Program-made: the position numbers and the translations under genes
The notes under the pieces: model-generated
The model's input: the letters and a program-made list of their open reading frames with translations, nothing else
The model's database searches: none
What the model was told of the DNA's origin: nothing
NCBI RefSeq assembly: GCF_001434315.1
Contig: NZ_AZFE01000031.1
Span: 62,001 to 126,000, forward strand
Source: Paucilactobacillus oligofermentans DSM 15707 = LMG 22743
GTDB lineage: Bacteria > Bacillota > Bacilli > Lactobacillales > Lactobacillaceae
Length of the DNA: 64,000 nt
Direction of reading: 5' to 3'
Shown here: positions 48,208 through 58,963 of the stretch, one piece after another
Numbering within the stretch: the stretch's first letter is position 1
Layout of the letters: each line of letters begins with the position of its first letter

Positions 48208-48966
48208 CTACGAATCATAGTCTACATTAACTAAATATAGTCCACTTGCGGGTGCAGTCCCACGAGCTAAGTCCCGATTCTTCGCAAGGATCACCTTTTC
48301 AACCGCATCCACAGTTCGTTGTCCGCTCCCTACTTCTAGTAAAAAAGCGGTCATAATTCGAACTTGATTATATAAAAATCCATTACCAGTAAATTCCATA
48401 ATGATTTCTTGATTAATTACATCTGCTTCAACTTTAACCGCATAAATCGTGCGAACATTACTTTTAGTTCCACTCCCAGAAGCTACAAAACTTGTAAAAT
48501 CGTGTTCACCTACTAATGATTTAGCCGCTTCCTGCATGTTCGCTATATCCAAGCTATATTTACAATGTCCCGTATAGTTACGTTTAAATGGATCGACAAA
48601 CTCACCTAAACTAACCCGATACCGATACGTTTTAAAATGGGCATTAAATCGTGCATGAAAATTTTCATCTACCATTTCAACTTCATTCACTAAAATATCT
48701 AGTGGCAAAATACTATTTAATGCTTTGCGCAATGACTCATTTGGAATTTGATAAGGTAAATCAAAATGTGCGACCTGTCCTAATGCATGCACCCCAGAGT
48801 CAGTTCTACCTGACCCGTATACTGCTATCGGTGGTGTTGGCTTTTTGGCAATCTTATTCACCGCATTGGTCAGTGCTAATTCAACTGTTCGTTGTTTTGG
48901 TTGTACCTGAAAACCGGCAAAATTAGTGCCATCATATGCAAATGTAATTTTATATCGATATGTCAT
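48208..48966 (-). CDS. truA: tRNA pseudouridine(38-40) synthase
   Basis: Converts U38-U40 in the anticodon arm of many tRNAs to pseudouridine. 252 residues; the catalytic Asp56 is in GSGRTDSGVHALGQ. It follows ecfT by about 9 bases and is the last gene of the large S10-spc-alpha-ecf cluster. The region after it, up to rplM, is short and may hold a leader. Confidence 0.96.
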   Translation of the reverse strand: MTYRYKITFAYDGTNFAGFQVQPKQRTVELALTNAVNKIAKKPTPPIAVYGSGRTDSGVHALGQVAHFDLPYQIPNESLRKALNSILPLDILVNEVEMVDENFHARFNAHFKTYRYRVSLGEFVDPFKRNYTGHCKYSLDIANMQEAAKSLVGEHDFTSFVASGSGTKSNVRTIYAVKVEADVINQEIIMEFTGNGFLYNQVRIMTAFLLEVGSGQRTVDAVEKVILAKNRDLARGTAPASGLYLVNVDYDS

Positions 48967-48975
48967 TTATTCTTC

Positions 48976-49776
48976 TCACAATATTTTTAATAAAAATAAT
49001 CCAGCTGTCACTGCGACCATACACATACATGCCAGTGTATCAGCATGTCGCCATTTCAAAATTCGAAACTTACTCCGATTATCACCGCCACGATAGCCAC
49101 GTGATTCCATTGCTGTGGCTAAATCTTCGGCTCGATTAAAGGCACTTATAAATAACGGAATCAAAATCGGAACAATTGATTTCACCCGCTTTAATAGACT
49201 ACCCGAACTAAAATTAACCCCACGAGCTCGTTGTGCATTCATAATCTTTTGTGTTTCATCCATTAGCGTTGGAATAAAACGTAAAGCGATTGATAGCATC
49301 AAGGCAATTTCATACACTGGCACCTTAATTTTTAAGAGTGGCTTCATCAAAGACTCCACTGCATCTGCAATTAATAATGGCGTTGTCGTTAAGGTCAACA
49401 CAGTCGACATACAAATAATTAAGAAAAATCTTAAAAAGACGTATATACCATTGATTAGTCCCCCTGATGTAATAGAGAAAATGCCCCAATGCCAATAAGT
49501 CGTTCCACCCGCACTAAAAATAATCTGTAGCAACACCGTCAAGATAATAATGAAAATTAGCGGTCTAATCCCTTCCCAAAAGAACTTTAATGGTACTTTA
49601 GTGAGAATGATCGTTCCAAGCGTTGCAGCCCCTAAAAACGCATAAGATTGCCAATTAGTTGCAAAGAACACCAACACAATAAAATAAAGGCTCAAAATTA
49701 GCTTCGAACGAGGGTCGAGTCGATGAATGATTGAATCAATCGGCACGTAGCGACCGAAAATAACTTTAGTAAACAT
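48976..49776 (-). CDS. ecfT: ECF transporter transmembrane subunit EcfT
   Basis: Membrane coupling subunit of group II ECF vitamin transporters; together with EcfA1 and EcfA2 it serves many substrate-binding S components encoded elsewhere. 266 residues, with about six membrane helices and the two conserved coupling motifs with AxR type (NAQRARGVNF and AMESRGYRGG). The ATG overlaps the ecfA2 stop by one base. Confidence 0.96.
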   Translation of the reverse strand: MFTKVIFGRYVPIDSIIHRLDPRSKLILSLYFIVLVFFATNWQSYAFLGAATLGTIILTKVPLKFFWEGIRPLIFIIILTVLLQIIFSAGGTTYWHWGIFSITSGGLINGIYVFLRFFLIICMSTVLTLTTTPLLIADAVESLMKPLLKIKVPVYEIALMLSIALRFIPTLMDETQKIMNAQRARGVNFSSGSLLKRVKSIVPILIPLFISAFNRAEDLATAMESRGYRGGDNRSKFRILKWRHADTLACMCMVAVTAGLFLLKIL

Positions 49777-50645
49777 TATTTTTCTCCCTTTAAGTTTGGC
49801 AATAATTTTGCACTTAATTCCTCGACTGTTAATGGGAATTCATCAAAATGATAACCTTTATTGATTAATTTTTGAGCGATTCTCGTTGTTACAGGCACAG
49901 TTAAATAATTGTCGTTTAGCCATTGTTGATCCGCAAATATTTCTCGTGATCCACCTGACTTAACAATCTTGCCATGATTAAGTACATAAACTTGGTCCGC
50001 ATACTTCGCAACATCTTCCATGTTATGAGTGACTAAAATAATGGTAATTCCATGTTCGACATTCAACTCTTTAAATAAAGTCATAATTTGTTCTTGTCCT
50101 GCCGCATCAAGTCCTGCAGTTGGTTCATCCAGAATTAAAATGTCTGGTTCTAAAGCTAACACCCCAGCAATCGCAACCCGCCGCATTTGTCCACCAGAAA
50201 GATCAAATGGTGATTTCTCAGCAAAATCATCCGATAGACCAACTAATTTCATCGCCCTTGATGCAATCTCATTTGCTTCAGTATCTGACTTACCAAAATT
50301 CTTTGGGCCAAACGCAATATCTTTAATAACGGTTTCTTCAAATAATTGACTCTCCGGAAACTGAAAAACGATTCCCACATTTTTACGTAGTTGATCCAAT
50401 TCTTTACCTGAGCTATCAGGGGTAACGTGCTTATCTACAACCGTCACTTCGCCAGTTGTTGGTTTAATTAAGCCATCAATTAATTGGATTAACGTCGACT
50501 TACCACTCCCAGTATGCCCAATAACCGCCGTGTACGTTCCTTGTTCAACTGCAAAATTAATTTCTTGCAATGCAATCGATTCGAATGGAGTATCTGGTTG
50601 ATACTTATAATCAACATTTGTTATTTCAATTTGTCCCACAACCAT
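49776..50645 (-). CDS. ecfA2: ECF transporter ATPase EcfA2
   Basis: One of two ABC ATPases of the vitamin ECF module, 289 residues. Walker A GHTGSGKST, signature LSGGQMRR, Walker B ILILDEPTAGLD and the H-loop VTHNMED are present. It overlaps the end of ecfA1 by 25 bases and is coupled to ecfT. It works with EcfA1 as a heterodimer. Confidence 0.96.
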   Translation of the reverse strand: MVVGQIEITNVDYKYQPDTPFESIALQEINFAVEQGTYTAVIGHTGSGKSTLIQLIDGLIKPTTGEVTVVDKHVTPDSSGKELDQLRKNVGIVFQFPESQLFEETVIKDIAFGPKNFGKSDTEANEIASRAMKLVGLSDDFAEKSPFDLSGGQMRRVAIAGVLALEPDILILDEPTAGLDAAGQEQIMTLFKELNVEHGITIILVTHNMEDVAKYADQVYVLNHGKIVKSGGSREIFADQQWLNDNYLTVPVTTRIAQKLINKGYHFDEFPLTVEELSAKLLPNLKGEK

Positions 50646-51442
50646 TCCACCATCCGATCTTCATTCATATATTCTTGTGGCATTTTCACACCATCTTGAA
50701 TTAATTCTTGTTTTAATCGCTCCGAATACGGTAATTCCAAACCATTTGCTTTAATAATATCGGGTTGTGAAAATAACTTTTCTGGGACATCATCAACCAC
50801 TAAATGACCCTTGTTCATCAATAACACCCGTTCAGCCATTGCCGTTTCAGCTAAATCATGTGTAATCATAATAATCGTTAATGAAAACTTTTGTTTCATT
50901 TTAACTAAGATATCTAAGACTTCTTTGCGACCTTGAGGGTCTAACATACTAGTGGCTTCATCTAAAATTAAAATTTTAGGTTGTAATGCCAGTGCTCCAG
51001 CCAATGCAACGCGTTGCTTTTGACCACCAGATAATGATGAAGGCTCTCGAGTTGCAAACTCACTCATGCCAACGACTGTTAATGCATTCTTAACTCGTTC
51101 AATCATTTCGGGTCGTGGCACGCCTCGGTTTTCCAAACCAAAGGCGACATCATCTTGTACCGTTGCCCCAACAAACTGATTATCTGGATTTTGAAACACA
51201 AATCCAATCTGATCACGAATATCCCAAACCGTATCATCTGTTAACTCAATCCCGTTAATGACAACAGTTCCCTGATAGTCATCGACTAAGCCATCCATGA
51301 TACGCGCAATTGTGCTCTTACCACTTCCATTATGACCCACGAGTGCAATCCACTCATTATCTTGGATTGTTACGGAGACATCCTCTAAGGCGGGAATTTC
51401 ATTGCCGGGATATAAATATGTAATGTTTTTTACTTCAATCAT
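50621..51442 (-). CDS. ecfA1: ECF transporter ATPase EcfA1
   Basis: The other ATPase of the ECF module, 273 residues. Walker A GHNGSGKST, signature LSGGQKQR, Walker B ILILDEATSMLD, and the ITHDLAETAMA loop are present. It comes after rplQ with a 187-base gap and probably has its own promoter there. Confidence 0.96.
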   Translation of the reverse strand: MIEVKNITYLYPGNEIPALEDVSVTIQDNEWIALVGHNGSGKSTIARIMDGLVDDYQGTVVINGIELTDDTVWDIRDQIGFVFQNPDNQFVGATVQDDVAFGLENRGVPRPEMIERVKNALTVVGMSEFATREPSSLSGGQKQRVALAGALALQPKILILDEATSMLDPQGRKEVLDILVKMKQKFSLTIIMITHDLAETAMAERVLLMNKGHLVVDDVPEKLFSQPDIIKANGLELPYSERLKQELIQDGVKMPQEYMNEDRMVEWLWDKLK

Positions 51443-51629
51443 TATTAATAATCCTTCACGTATAATCTAATAGCTATCTTACCAGAAAAATGGAAATAAA
51501 AAAATCACTTACGACCGAGACGCGCGAATAAATTCGCATTCAAGCTAGACTAGGATTACTCCACCATCATAACGCTCTATATCATCGATCATAGTGATTC
51601 TTTATTACAGCTATTTAATTGTTGTTAGA

Positions 51630-52013
51630 TTAGTCAACGAATTCTAAAACAACCATCTGTGCGGCATCACCGCGACGAGGCATTGTCTTATACATACGTG
51701 TGTATCCACCATTGCGATCAGCAAACTTAGGTGCGATCTCTTCAAATAAGTTTTGAAGTGCAGATTGTACACGGATATTATCGTCTTCTTCTTTAACATC
51801 AGCAACAACATTACGAACGAATGCTGCAGCTTGACGACGTGCGTGTAAGTCTCCACGCTTACCTAACGTAATCATTTGTTCAGCAGTACGACGAACTTCC
51901 TTAGCGCGAGCTTCGGTAGTTTCGATACGACCGTTAACAATTAAATTAGTAGTTAAATCGCGTAATAAAGCTTTACGTTGAGAACTAGTACGTTGTAGTT
52001 TACGGTAACTCAT
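51630..52013 (-). CDS. rplQ: 50S ribosomal protein L17
   Basis: 127-residue large-subunit protein near the exit tunnel. The start is [20 protein letters not shown] and the end is QMVVLEFVD, both standard. It follows rpoA by about 29 bases and closes the alpha operon. The gap after it (51443-51629) holds only a small hairpin, GCGAATAAATTCGC at 51524-51537, without a clear T-run. Confidence 0.98.
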   Translation of the reverse strand: MSYRKLQRTSSQRKALLRDLTTNLIVNGRIETTEARAKEVRRTAEQMITLGKRGDLHARRQAAAFVRNVVADVKEEDDNIRVQSALQNLFEEIAPKFADRNGGYTRMYKTMPRRGDAAQMVVLEFVD

Positions 52014-52042
52014 GTAAATTTCCCTCCCTTTTCGAGTGAATA

Positions 52043-52987
52043 TTAATCTTCTTTACGAAGTGATAATCCCAAATCAGTTAATTTAACCTTAACTTCTTCT
52101 AACGACTTGCGTCCTAAATTACGAACCTTCATCATATCAGCTTCAGAACGGTCAGTTAATTCTTGGACAGAATTAATTCCAGCACGCTTGAGACAGTTAT
52201 AAGAACGAACTGATAAATCAAGTTCTTCGATAGTCATTTCTAACATCTTTTCTTTATGTGTCTCTTCTTTTTCTACCATGAATTCAGCATTCTTGGCAGT
52301 TTCAGTTAGATCAACAAACATAGCTAAATGTTCTGTCAAAATCTTAGCGGCCAAACTAATAGCTTCGCTTGGTGTAATTGATCCATCAGACCATACATCA
52401 AGTGTCAACTTGTCGTAATCATTACGCTGACCAACACGAGCATCTTCAACGTTGTAGTTTACTCGTTCGATTGGGGTATAAATGGAATCAATAGGCAATA
52501 CACCGATTGGTAGATCTTCCATTCGAGACTTGTTATCGTCTGCTGAAACATAGCCACGACCAGTATTAGCAGTCATTTGCATATGCAATTCAACACCATC
52601 AGCGACAGTAGCTAACTGTAAATCAGGGTTCAAAATCGTAACATCGCCATCGGCTTGGATGTCACCTGCAGTAACAACTGCTGGGCCTTTAACATCGATT
52701 TCCAAGGTCTTGTCATCTTCTGAATCTATCTTCAATGCAATTTTCTTGATGTTCAAAATGATTTGAGTAACATCTTCAGTCACACCTTCAACACTTGAAA
52801 ATTCATGTAAAACACCATCGATTTGAATACTTGTGATAGATGAACCGGGAAGTGATGCAAGTAGGATTCGACGAAGCGAGTTTCCTAAAGTTGTACCGTA
52901 TCCGCGTTCCAATGGTTCGATAACAAACTTACCATAGCCATCATTTTCTTCAATAATATGAATGTTTGGTTTTTCGAATTCAATCAT
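52043..52987 (-). CDS. rpoA: DNA-directed RNA polymerase alpha subunit
   Basis: Assembly platform for RNA polymerase; the N-terminal domain dimerises (about 1-230) and the C-terminal domain (about 250-314) contacts promoters and activators ([32 protein letters not shown]). The frame opens at 52996, but [10 protein letters not shown] from ATG 52987 is the family start, giving 314 residues. Located between rpsK and rplQ as usual. Confidence 0.98.
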   Translation of the reverse strand: MIEFEKPNIHIIEENDGYGKFVIEPLERGYGTTLGNSLRRILLASLPGSSITSIQIDGVLHEFSSVEGVTEDVTQIILNIKKIALKIDSEDDKTLEIDVKGPAVVTAGDIQADGDVTILNPDLQLATVADGVELHMQMTANTGRGYVSADDNKSRMEDLPIGVLPIDSIYTPIERVNYNVEDARVGQRNDYDKLTLDVWSDGSITPSEAISLAAKILTEHLAMFVDLTETAKNAEFMVEKEETHKEKMLEMTIEELDLSVRSYNCLKRAGINSVQELTDRSEADMMKVRNLGRKSLEEVKVKLTDLGLSLRKED

Positions 52988-53075
52988 CCTAGTCATTTAC
53001 CCCTTTCAAAACGTGGTTCGTTATTAAATAGTACATGTACAATTAGTGAAGTGTTTATCACCAAAATGCATTAAA

Positions 53076-53465
53076 TTAAACACGACGACGCTTTGGAGGA
53101 CGAGAACCATTATGGGGAACAGGAGTAACATCACGAATGGCGCTAACCTCTAACCCAGTTGATTGAAGTGCACGAATTGCGGCTTCACGACCTGAACCAG
53201 GTCCTTTAACAGCAACTTCAACAGTCTTCATACCATGTTCCATCGATGCTTTACCAGCAGCTTCTGCAGCCATTTGAGCAGCAAAAGGAGTTGATTTACG
53301 ACTACCCTTGAAACCTAAAGAACCAGCTGAAGACCAAGCAACGGCGTTTCCTTGCGTATCAGTAATCATAACTAATGTATTGTTAAATGTTGAATGGATG
53401 TGAGCCACACCAGATTCAATATTCTTTTTTACTCGACGCTTACGCGTACCTTTTTTTGTAGCCAA
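53076..53465 (-). CDS. rpsK: 30S ribosomal protein S11
   Basis: 129 residues; S11 lies in the platform of the small subunit near the mRNA exit. The start [12 protein letters not shown] and the end [17 protein letters not shown] are standard. It follows rpsM by about 28 bases, with a good ribosome binding site, and is the gene before rpoA. Confidence 0.98.
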   Translation of the reverse strand: MATKKGTRKRRVKKNIESGVAHIHSTFNNTLVMITDTQGNAVAWSSAGSLGFKGSRKSTPFAAQMAAEAAGKASMEHGMKTVEVAVKGPGSGREAAIRALQSTGLEVSAIRDVTPVPHNGSRPPKRRRV

Positions 53466-53493
53466 GATATCTTACCTCCTTACTTACGATTTA

Positions 53494-53859
53494 TTACTTC
53501 TTCTTACCGGCAATACTTACTGCCTTACCCTTACGAGTACGGGCATTATTCTTTGTGTGTTGTCCACGAACGGGCAATCCACGACGATGACGCATACCAC
53601 GATAAGAACCGATTTCTTGAAGTGACTTGATGTTAAGTGAAACTTCACGACGAAGATCCCCTTCAACCTTTAATGCATCAACTTCAACACGAATCTTGTC
53701 TTCTTGGTCTGGAGTCAATTCACGTACACGAACATCTTCTGAAACGCCAGCGTTTGCTAAGATTTTTTGTGCAGTAGTATCACCAATTCCAAAAATGTAT
53801 GTTAAACCGATAACGATACGCTTATCACGTGGTAAATCAATACCTGCAAAACGAGCCAT
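53494..53859 (-). CDS. rpsM: 30S ribosomal protein S13
   Basis: 121 residues, in the small-subunit head; it contacts the P-site tRNA with its C-terminus. Starts [15 protein letters not shown] and has the [18 protein letters not shown] basic tail. AGGTG precedes the ATG. It follows rpmJ by about 30 bases. Confidence 0.98.
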   Translation of the reverse strand: MARFAGIDLPRDKRIVIGLTYIFGIGDTTAQKILANAGVSEDVRVRELTPDQEDKIRVEVDALKVEGDLRREVSLNIKSLQEIGSYRGMRHRRGLPVRGQHTKNNARTRKGKAVSIAGKKK

Positions 53860-53890
53860 TAAAATACACCTCCGTTTCTAAATTAAAAAA

Positions 53891-54010
53891 TTATTTTCCT
53901 TGTCGTTGTTTGTGCTTAGGATTTGCAGAGCAAATTACCATAACACGGCCATTACGTTTGATCACTTTACAGTGTTCGCACATTGGCTTAACTGATGGTC
54001 GTACTTTCAT
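53891..54010 (-). CDS. rpmJ: 50S ribosomal protein L36, zinc type
   Basis: A 39-residue protein starting [15 protein letters not shown] and ending HKQRQGK. The four metal ligands Cys11, Cys14, Cys27 and His33 are all present, so it is the zinc-binding (C+) form. It lies between infA and rpsM in the standard place. AGGAGG is found before the ATG. Confidence 0.95.
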   Translation of the reverse strand: MKVRPSVKPMCEHCKVIKRNGRVMVICSANPKHKQRQGK

Positions 54011-54053
54011 TTGAATGACCTCCTAGAAAGTTTAAATATAAAAATACACTAAT

Positions 54054-54272
54054 CTATTTAAAGCGGAATGTAATACGACCCTTTGAGAGATCATATGGAG
54101 ACATTTCAACTTGAACACGATCACCGGGTAAAATTTTGATATAATGCATCCGAATTTTACCAGAAACGTGTGCCAATATTTCATGTCCGTTTTCTAGTTC
54201 AACTTTAAACATAGCGTTAGGTAAAGTTTCCGTAACCTTACCTTCAATTTCAATAACGTCGTCTTTTGCCAA
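54054..54272 (-). CDS. infA: Translation initiation factor IF-1, TTG start
   Basis: IF-1 binds the A site of the 30S subunit at initiation. An OB-fold of 72 residues, starting (M)[12 protein letters not shown] and ending [12 protein letters not shown]. The longer frame from 54368 is not family-like. The start here is TTG at 54272, placed 9 bases after GGAGG, and no ATG is nearby. It follows adk directly, and no map gene lies between them. Confidence 0.95.
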   Translation of the reverse strand: MAKDDVIEIEGKVTETLPNAMFKVELENGHEILAHVSGKIRMHYIKILPGDRVQVEMSPYDLSKGRITFRFK

Positions 54273-54401
54273 GAAATAGTTCCTCCTTGCTGTAAAGTAA
54301 ATATCACCACAAAATAGTGGACCAAGTCCACTATCATTTTTACGCATAAACCTTGAATAGTTTACCACACGATAAAGTGCAACGCAAGAATGACAGTTTT
54401 A

Positions 54402-55061
54402 CTAGATGTTAGTTAATACTTTTTGAACAGCTTGATAGACAACCTCAATATCTTGTTCGCCATTAATTGTATGAAGAATCCCTTTATCATTGTAGAAATC
54501 TACAAGTGGGGTATTCATCTCAATGTTAACTGACAGACGGTTTTTAACAGTTTCAGGTTTGTCATCTTCGCGTTGGTAAAAATCATGAGAACCACAAACA
54601 TCACAAGTACCTTCAACCTTAGGCATATTGTACAAACGATGATATGCAGTTCCACAATTTTTACACAAGAAGCGACCAGACAAACGGTCAACTAAGACTT
54701 CCGGATTAACGTCAATATTTAGAACAGCGTCTAATTGACGATCCGATTCAGCTAACATTGCATCCAAAGCATTGGCTTGAACCAAGTTACGTGGAAAACC
54801 ATCAAGCATGAATCCGTCCTTAGTATCATCTTCAGCCAATCGTTCATTAACAATACCGTTAGTTACTTCATCAGGAACTAATTCACCATTGTCAATGAAA
54901 CCTTTAGCCTTCAATCCCATAGGGGTTTCATTTTTTATAGCGGCACGGAAAATGTCGCCAGTTGAAATATGTGGAATATCAAACTCTTTAATAATCTTAT
55001 CTGCCTGGGTGCCTTTACCGGCACCAGGGAGTCCCATTAAAATGAGATTCATTGTACTCAT
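54402..55061 (-). CDS. adk: Adenylate kinase, zinc-lid type
   Basis: Interconverts ATP + AMP and 2 ADP. Walker [10 protein letters not shown] at the start. The LID has four cysteines (CKNCGTAYH and CDVCGSHD), so it binds zinc. About 219 residues from ATG 55061, chosen because AGGAGG lies 8 bases before it; ATG for MNLILMG is 9 bases further in. It follows secY by about 28 bases. Confidence 0.96.
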   Translation of the reverse strand: MSTMNLILMGLPGAGKGTQADKIIKEFDIPHISTGDIFRAAIKNETPMGLKAKGFIDNGELVPDEVTNGIVNERLAEDDTKDGFMLDGFPRNLVQANALDAMLAESDRQLDAVLNIDVNPEVLVDRLSGRFLCKNCGTAYHRLYNMPKVEGTCDVCGSHDFYQREDDKPETVKNRLSVNIEMNTPLVDFYNDKGILHTINGEQDIEVVYQAVQKVLTNI

Positions 55062-55089
55062 TCTCAAATCCTCCTAGCAAGCTAAATAA

Positions 55090-56388
55090 TTAATCATGGA
55101 TAAATCCAATATATTCTCGTTTCATCATCAAACCGTTAAGTTGTTTGATAACATCAAGTGCAATTTGAACAACAATCAAAAGACTTGTTCCACCTAAACC
55201 AATTGATTGGCTTAGGTTCCAAACGTTACTAGCAACGAGTGGAATTAAGGAAACAAAACCTAAGAATAATGCTCCCATTGTACTTAAACGCATCAATAAT
55301 GATGAGATATAATCCTGGGTACCTTTACCAGGCCAAACCCCAGGAATATAACTACCTTGTTTTTGCAAACTCTCTGACAATTTTTCAGGATTAACCTGAA
55401 CAAATGCATAGAAGAAAGTAAAGACAACGATTAACAAGATATACAACGAACTACCAGCTGTGGTTTGCATACTAAAGATGTTAGTCATAACTTGGTACCA
55501 ACCATCGCCACTATGATTTTGTTGAAAGGCCATTAAAATTGTCTGCGGTGTCGAGATAAATGATCCAGCAAAAATAACTGGAATAACCCCGGCCACATTA
55601 ATTTTAAGTGGCAAATAACTACTTTCAGGAGCAACGGTTGTCCGTCGTGTATATTGGATTGGTAGTCGGCGTTCTGCCTGTTGAACCCAAGTGACAAATG
55701 TGACAACAATCAAGATTGCTACAGCGACTAATACAACAAATCCAATTCCAATCCATAAGTCGGTCCCAGATGCACCGGCAATTTGATCATCCCACAATTG
55801 TTTGATGGCTGTTGGCATTTGCGCAATAATCCCAGCGAAGATTAGCATGGAAACTCCATTACCAAGTCCTCGTTCTGTGATCATATCACCCATCCATGTG
55901 GCAAGCATAGTTCCGGCTGTTAAAATCAAGCCAATTGTTAAGTATGTCTGTGTACTTGGATTTTCAACCAATTTAAGAGTACTGAGGGAATTAAATCCGG
56001 CCGTAATCCCGATTGATTGAACAAATCCAAGAACAATCGTCAACCAACGTGTTGCTTGATTTAGTTTTCTTCGTCCAACCTCACCTTGTTTGCTCCACTC
56101 AACAAATTTCGGAACAATATCCATTTGTAAAAGTTGAACCACAATTTGAGCTGTGATATAAGGCGAAACCCCCATTGCGAACAATGAGTAGTTTTGCAAT
56201 CCACCACCACTAAACGTGTTCAAGATTGAAGCAAGTCCAGTTGATGAAATTTCTTGTAGTGCAGCAGCATTAACACCGGGAACAGTGATAAATGAGCCAA
56301 GTCGATACACAATCAGTACAAACAAAGTAAATAAAATCTTTCCTCGAATTTCTTTTACTTTGAATGAATTCTTGATAGTTGCAAACAT
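55090..56388 (-). CDS. secY: Protein translocase subunit SecY
   Basis: Channel subunit of the Sec translocon, 432 residues with ten membrane helices. Conserved pieces include GVNAAALQE, the plug region, NTFSGGGLQNYSLFAMGVSPYI, and RYGS-type cytosolic loop elements such as QQAERRLPIQYTRR. The ATG overlaps the rplO stop by one base (TAATG). Located in the spc operon. Confidence 0.97.
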   Translation of the reverse strand: MFATIKNSFKVKEIRGKILFTLFVLIVYRLGSFITVPGVNAAALQEISSTGLASILNTFSGGGLQNYSLFAMGVSPYITAQIVVQLLQMDIVPKFVEWSKQGEVGRRKLNQATRWLTIVLGFVQSIGITAGFNSLSTLKLVENPSTQTYLTIGLILTAGTMLATWMGDMITERGLGNGVSMLIFAGIIAQMPTAIKQLWDDQIAGASGTDLWIGIGFVVLVAVAILIVVTFVTWVQQAERRLPIQYTRRTTVAPESSYLPLKINVAGVIPVIFAGSFISTPQTILMAFQQNHSGDGWYQVMTNIFSMQTTAGSSLYILLIVVFTFFYAFVQVNPEKLSESLQKQGSYIPGVWPGKGTQDYISSLLMRLSTMGALFLGFVSLIPLVASNVWNLSQSIGLGGTSLLIVVQIALDVIKQLNGLMMKREYIGFIHD

Positions 56389-56822
56389 TAGATCACCTCA
56401 GTTTTACCACCTGCGGCTTCAATTGCAGCAACAGCTGAAGCAGAGAACTTGCTTGCTTTAACTGTAAGCTTTTTAGACAATTGACCGTTTCCTAGAATTT
56501 TGATGCCATTTCGTTCTTTACTTACAACGCCTGCTTCAATCAATAATGCTGGTGTAATTTCTGCACCATCATCAAATTGGTCAAGCATTGTTAAGTTAAC
56601 AAGTGCATATTCCTTGCGGTTAATGTTAGTAAATCCACGTTTTGGAATACGACGGTAAAGAGGCATTTGGCCCCCTTCAAATCCGACACGAGTCTTTCCA
56701 CGAGCCTTTTGACCTTTTTGGCCACGGCCCGAAGTCTTACCGTTACCAGATGATGTTCCGCGTCCAAGACGATTACGAACGCCACGTGAACCTTCAGTAG
56801 GTTTTAATTCATGTAACTTCAT
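56388..56822 (-). CDS. rplO: 50S ribosomal protein L15
   Basis: 144 residues, with the glycine/arginine-rich N-terminus ([20 protein letters not shown]) and the [12 protein letters not shown] segment. The frame opens at GTG 56834, but AGGAGGTG lies just there and ATG 56822 is 9 bases after it. It binds 23S rRNA in the large subunit. It is followed by secY with overlap. Confidence 0.97.
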   Translation of the reverse strand: MKLHELKPTEGSRGVRNRLGRGTSSGNGKTSGRGQKGQKARGKTRVGFEGGQMPLYRRIPKRGFTNINRKEYALVNLTMLDQFDDGAEITPALLIEAGVVSKERNGIKILGNGQLSKKLTVKASKFSASAVAAIEAAGGKTEVI

Positions 56823-56853
56823 TACTATAGGCACCTCCTTTGTTTAATAGTTA

Positions 56854-57036
56854 TTACTTAACTTCTTCAATAGAAATCAAGTGCGCAATTTTGAAAATAG
56901 CGCCACGAGTTGCTTCGTTATCAGGTTTGATAACTGAGCTATTTACGCGTCCCAACCCTAGTGACTTAACGATTGCTCGTTGAGCGGGAAGACGATGTGT
57001 GGCACTACGTACTAAAGTAATTTTTACTTGAGCCAT
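56854..57036 (-). CDS. rpmD: 50S ribosomal protein L30
   Basis: 60-residue large-subunit protein: [20 protein letters not shown], then [21 protein letters not shown]. It follows rpsE by 12 bases, with AGGAGG before the ATG. Confidence 0.97.
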   Translation of the reverse strand: MAQVKITLVRSATHRLPAQRAIVKSLGLGRVNSSVIKPDNEATRGAIFKIAHLISIEEVK

Positions 57037-57048
57037 TATAATGTCCTC

Positions 57049-57549
57049 CTATTTCGCTAAGTGTTCGAGTGAAACACCACGTAATGCTGAAACTTCTTCA
57101 GCATTCTTGAGACCTTTAAGTCCTTCGAATGTTGCACGAATAACATTAACTGGTGTATTTGAACCAAGACGTTTTGAAGTAACGTCAGCGATACCTGCAA
57201 GTTCCATCACGGAACGAACGGCACCACCAGCAGCAACTCCAGAACCTTCAACGGCTGGCTTCAATAAGATACGTCCACCACCGTAAACACCAAGAATTTC
57301 GTGTGGCAATGTTGTACCGACAATCGGAACTTTAATCAAGTTCTTTTTAGCGGCTTCAATAGCCTTACGAATTGCTTCAGGAACTTCTTGAGCTTTACCA
57401 GTACCAAAGCCAACAATTCCATGTTTGTCTCCAACTACTACAAGAGCAGAGAAACGAAGACGACGACCACCTTTAACAACCTTTGTAATACGGTTGATTG
57501 CAACTACATTATCTTCAAGATCTAATTTTGCGGGATCAATGAATTCCAT
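57049..57549 (-). CDS. rpsE: 30S ribosomal protein S5
   Basis: 166 residues; contributes to decoding accuracy and mRNA unwinding. It has [20 protein letters not shown] near the N-terminus and [20 protein letters not shown]. It follows rplR by about 20 bases with an AAGGAGG site. In the spc operon order L18-S5-L30-L15. Confidence 0.98.
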   Translation of the reverse strand: MEFIDPAKLDLEDNVVAINRITKVVKGGRRLRFSALVVVGDKHGIVGFGTGKAQEVPEAIRKAIEAAKKNLIKVPIVGTTLPHEILGVYGGGRILLKPAVEGSGVAAGGAVRSVMELAGIADVTSKRLGSNTPVNVIRATFEGLKGLKNAEEVSALRGVSLEHLAK

Positions 57550-57569
57550 TACGGGTCTTCCTCCTTCTT

Positions 57570-57926
57570 TTAGAATTTAAGTCCGTTTTCACGCGCAGAT
57601 TCAGCCAAGGCTTGAACACGGCCGTGATATAAATATCCACCACGATCGAAAACTACGTCAGAAATTTTCTTTTCAGTACCGCGTTTGGCAATTAAAGCAC
57701 CAACAGAAGCGGCTTGTTCAGACTTAGTGTTACCACTAACTTCTTTATCGATTGTTGAGGCACTTGCTAGCGTCACACCCGCTACGTCATCAATTAATTG
57801 AGCGTAGATGTTTTTATTAGAACGATATACATTTAAGCGTGGGCGCTCAGCAGTACCAGAAATTTTTCCACGAACGCGCATATGGCGACGTTGGCGGGTT
57901 TGATTCTTGTCTGGTTTAGAAATCAC
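57570..57926 (-). CDS. rplR: 50S ribosomal protein L18, GTG start
   Basis: 118 residues, binds 5S rRNA. Starts with GTG ([20 protein letters not shown]), well placed after AGAGGT, and ends [20 protein letters not shown]...GLKF. It follows rplF by about 38 bases. Confidence 0.97.
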   Translation of the reverse strand: MISKPDKNQTRQRRHMRVRGKISGTAERPRLNVYRSNKNIYAQLIDDVAGVTLASASTIDKEVSGNTKSEQAASVGALIAKRGTEKKISDVVFDRGGYLYHGRVQALAESARENGLKF

Positions 57927-57964
57927 AACAATTTACCTCTTTATTTTAATTTTTCTAGATAAGA

Positions 57965-58501
57965 CTACTTACCAGTCTTACCTTCCTTACGACGAACAAC
58001 TTCATCTTCGTAACGAATACCCTTACCTTTATATGGTTCAGGTGAACGAATTGCACGTACTTCAGCAGCGAAGTCTCCAACGGCTTGCTTATCAATACCT
58101 GCGATTTTAATTGTAGTGTTGTCAGGAACTTCAAGTGACAATCCTTCAGGTGTATCAAAATCAACTGGATGTGAGTAACCCACAGCCAATGTTAACTTTT
58201 TACCTTGTAATTGTGCACGGTAACCAACACCGACTAACTTCAATGTTTTTGAGAAACCATTAACAACACCTTCAACCATGTTATTCACATTGGCACGTGT
58301 AGTACCATGAATAGCACGAGTCTTGTTATTATCATCTGGACGAGTGAACTTAACTTCGTTTCCTTCAACAGTCATAGGAATGATTGATGAAACAGCACGA
58401 CTTAATTCTCCCTTAGGTCCTTTAACACTAACGATATCACCGTCGCGTTTAACTTCAACACCGGCTGGTAATTCAATAGCTTTATAACCAATACGACTCA
58501 T
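57965..58501 (-). CDS. rplF: 50S ribosomal protein L6
   Basis: 178 residues, two similar RNA-binding halves; near the factor-binding region of the large subunit. Starts [17 protein letters not shown] and ends [25 protein letters not shown]. It follows rpsH by about 29 bases. Confidence 0.98.
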   Translation of the reverse strand: MSRIGYKAIELPAGVEVKRDGDIVSVKGPKGELSRAVSSIIPMTVEGNEVKFTRPDDNNKTRAIHGTTRANVNNMVEGVVNGFSKTLKLVGVGYRAQLQGKKLTLAVGYSHPVDFDTPEGLSLEVPDNTTIKIAGIDKQAVGDFAAEVRAIRSPEPYKGKGIRYEDEVVRRKEGKTGK

Positions 58502-58530
58502 TTGTGCACCTCCTTACTTAATAGACTTTT

Positions 58531-58929
58531 TTACCAAATATAAGCGATAACTTCTCCACCAATTTTCTTGGCGCGAGCTTCTTTATCTGTAACAACACCT
58601 TCTGATGTTGAGATGATTGCAATTCCCAGTCCGTTAAGAACCTTAGGAACAGAATCTGATTTAACGTATGAACGTAAACCTGGTTTAGAGATACGTTTCA
58701 ATCCAGTGATAACGCGTTCGTTATTCTTACCATACTTCAAGAATACACGGATAATGCCTTGCTTATCATCTTCGATATATTCAACATCGCGAATGAAACC
58801 TTCGTTTTTCAAGATTTCAGCAATGTCTTTTTTAATTTTAGATGCAGGAACTTCAAGTGATTCGTGATGTACCATGTTGGCATTACGAATACGAGTTAAG
58901 AAATCTGCAATAGGATCTGTCATTGACAT
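58531..58929 (-). CDS. rpsH: 30S ribosomal protein S8
   Basis: 132 residues; a primary 16S rRNA binder and, in other bacteria, a repressor of the spc operon. Starts [18 protein letters not shown] and ends [19 protein letters not shown]. The frame has two ATG codons 6 bases apart; the second (MTDPI) is equally possible. GGAGG is just upstream. Confidence 0.97.
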   Translation of the reverse strand: MSMTDPIADFLTRIRNANMVHHESLEVPASKIKKDIAEILKNEGFIRDVEYIEDDKQGIIRVFLKYGKNNERVITGLKRISKPGLRSYVKSDSVPKVLNGLGIAIISTSEGVVTDKEARAKKIGGEVIAYIW

Positions 58930-58963
58930 CGAAGTTTATCCTCCTTCTGTTTGTGTTTTATTT

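Noticed and set aside
49115-49498. 127-codon plus-strand frame
   Set aside because: It is antisense within ecfT; ecfT has family motifs and proper overlaps with its neighbours.
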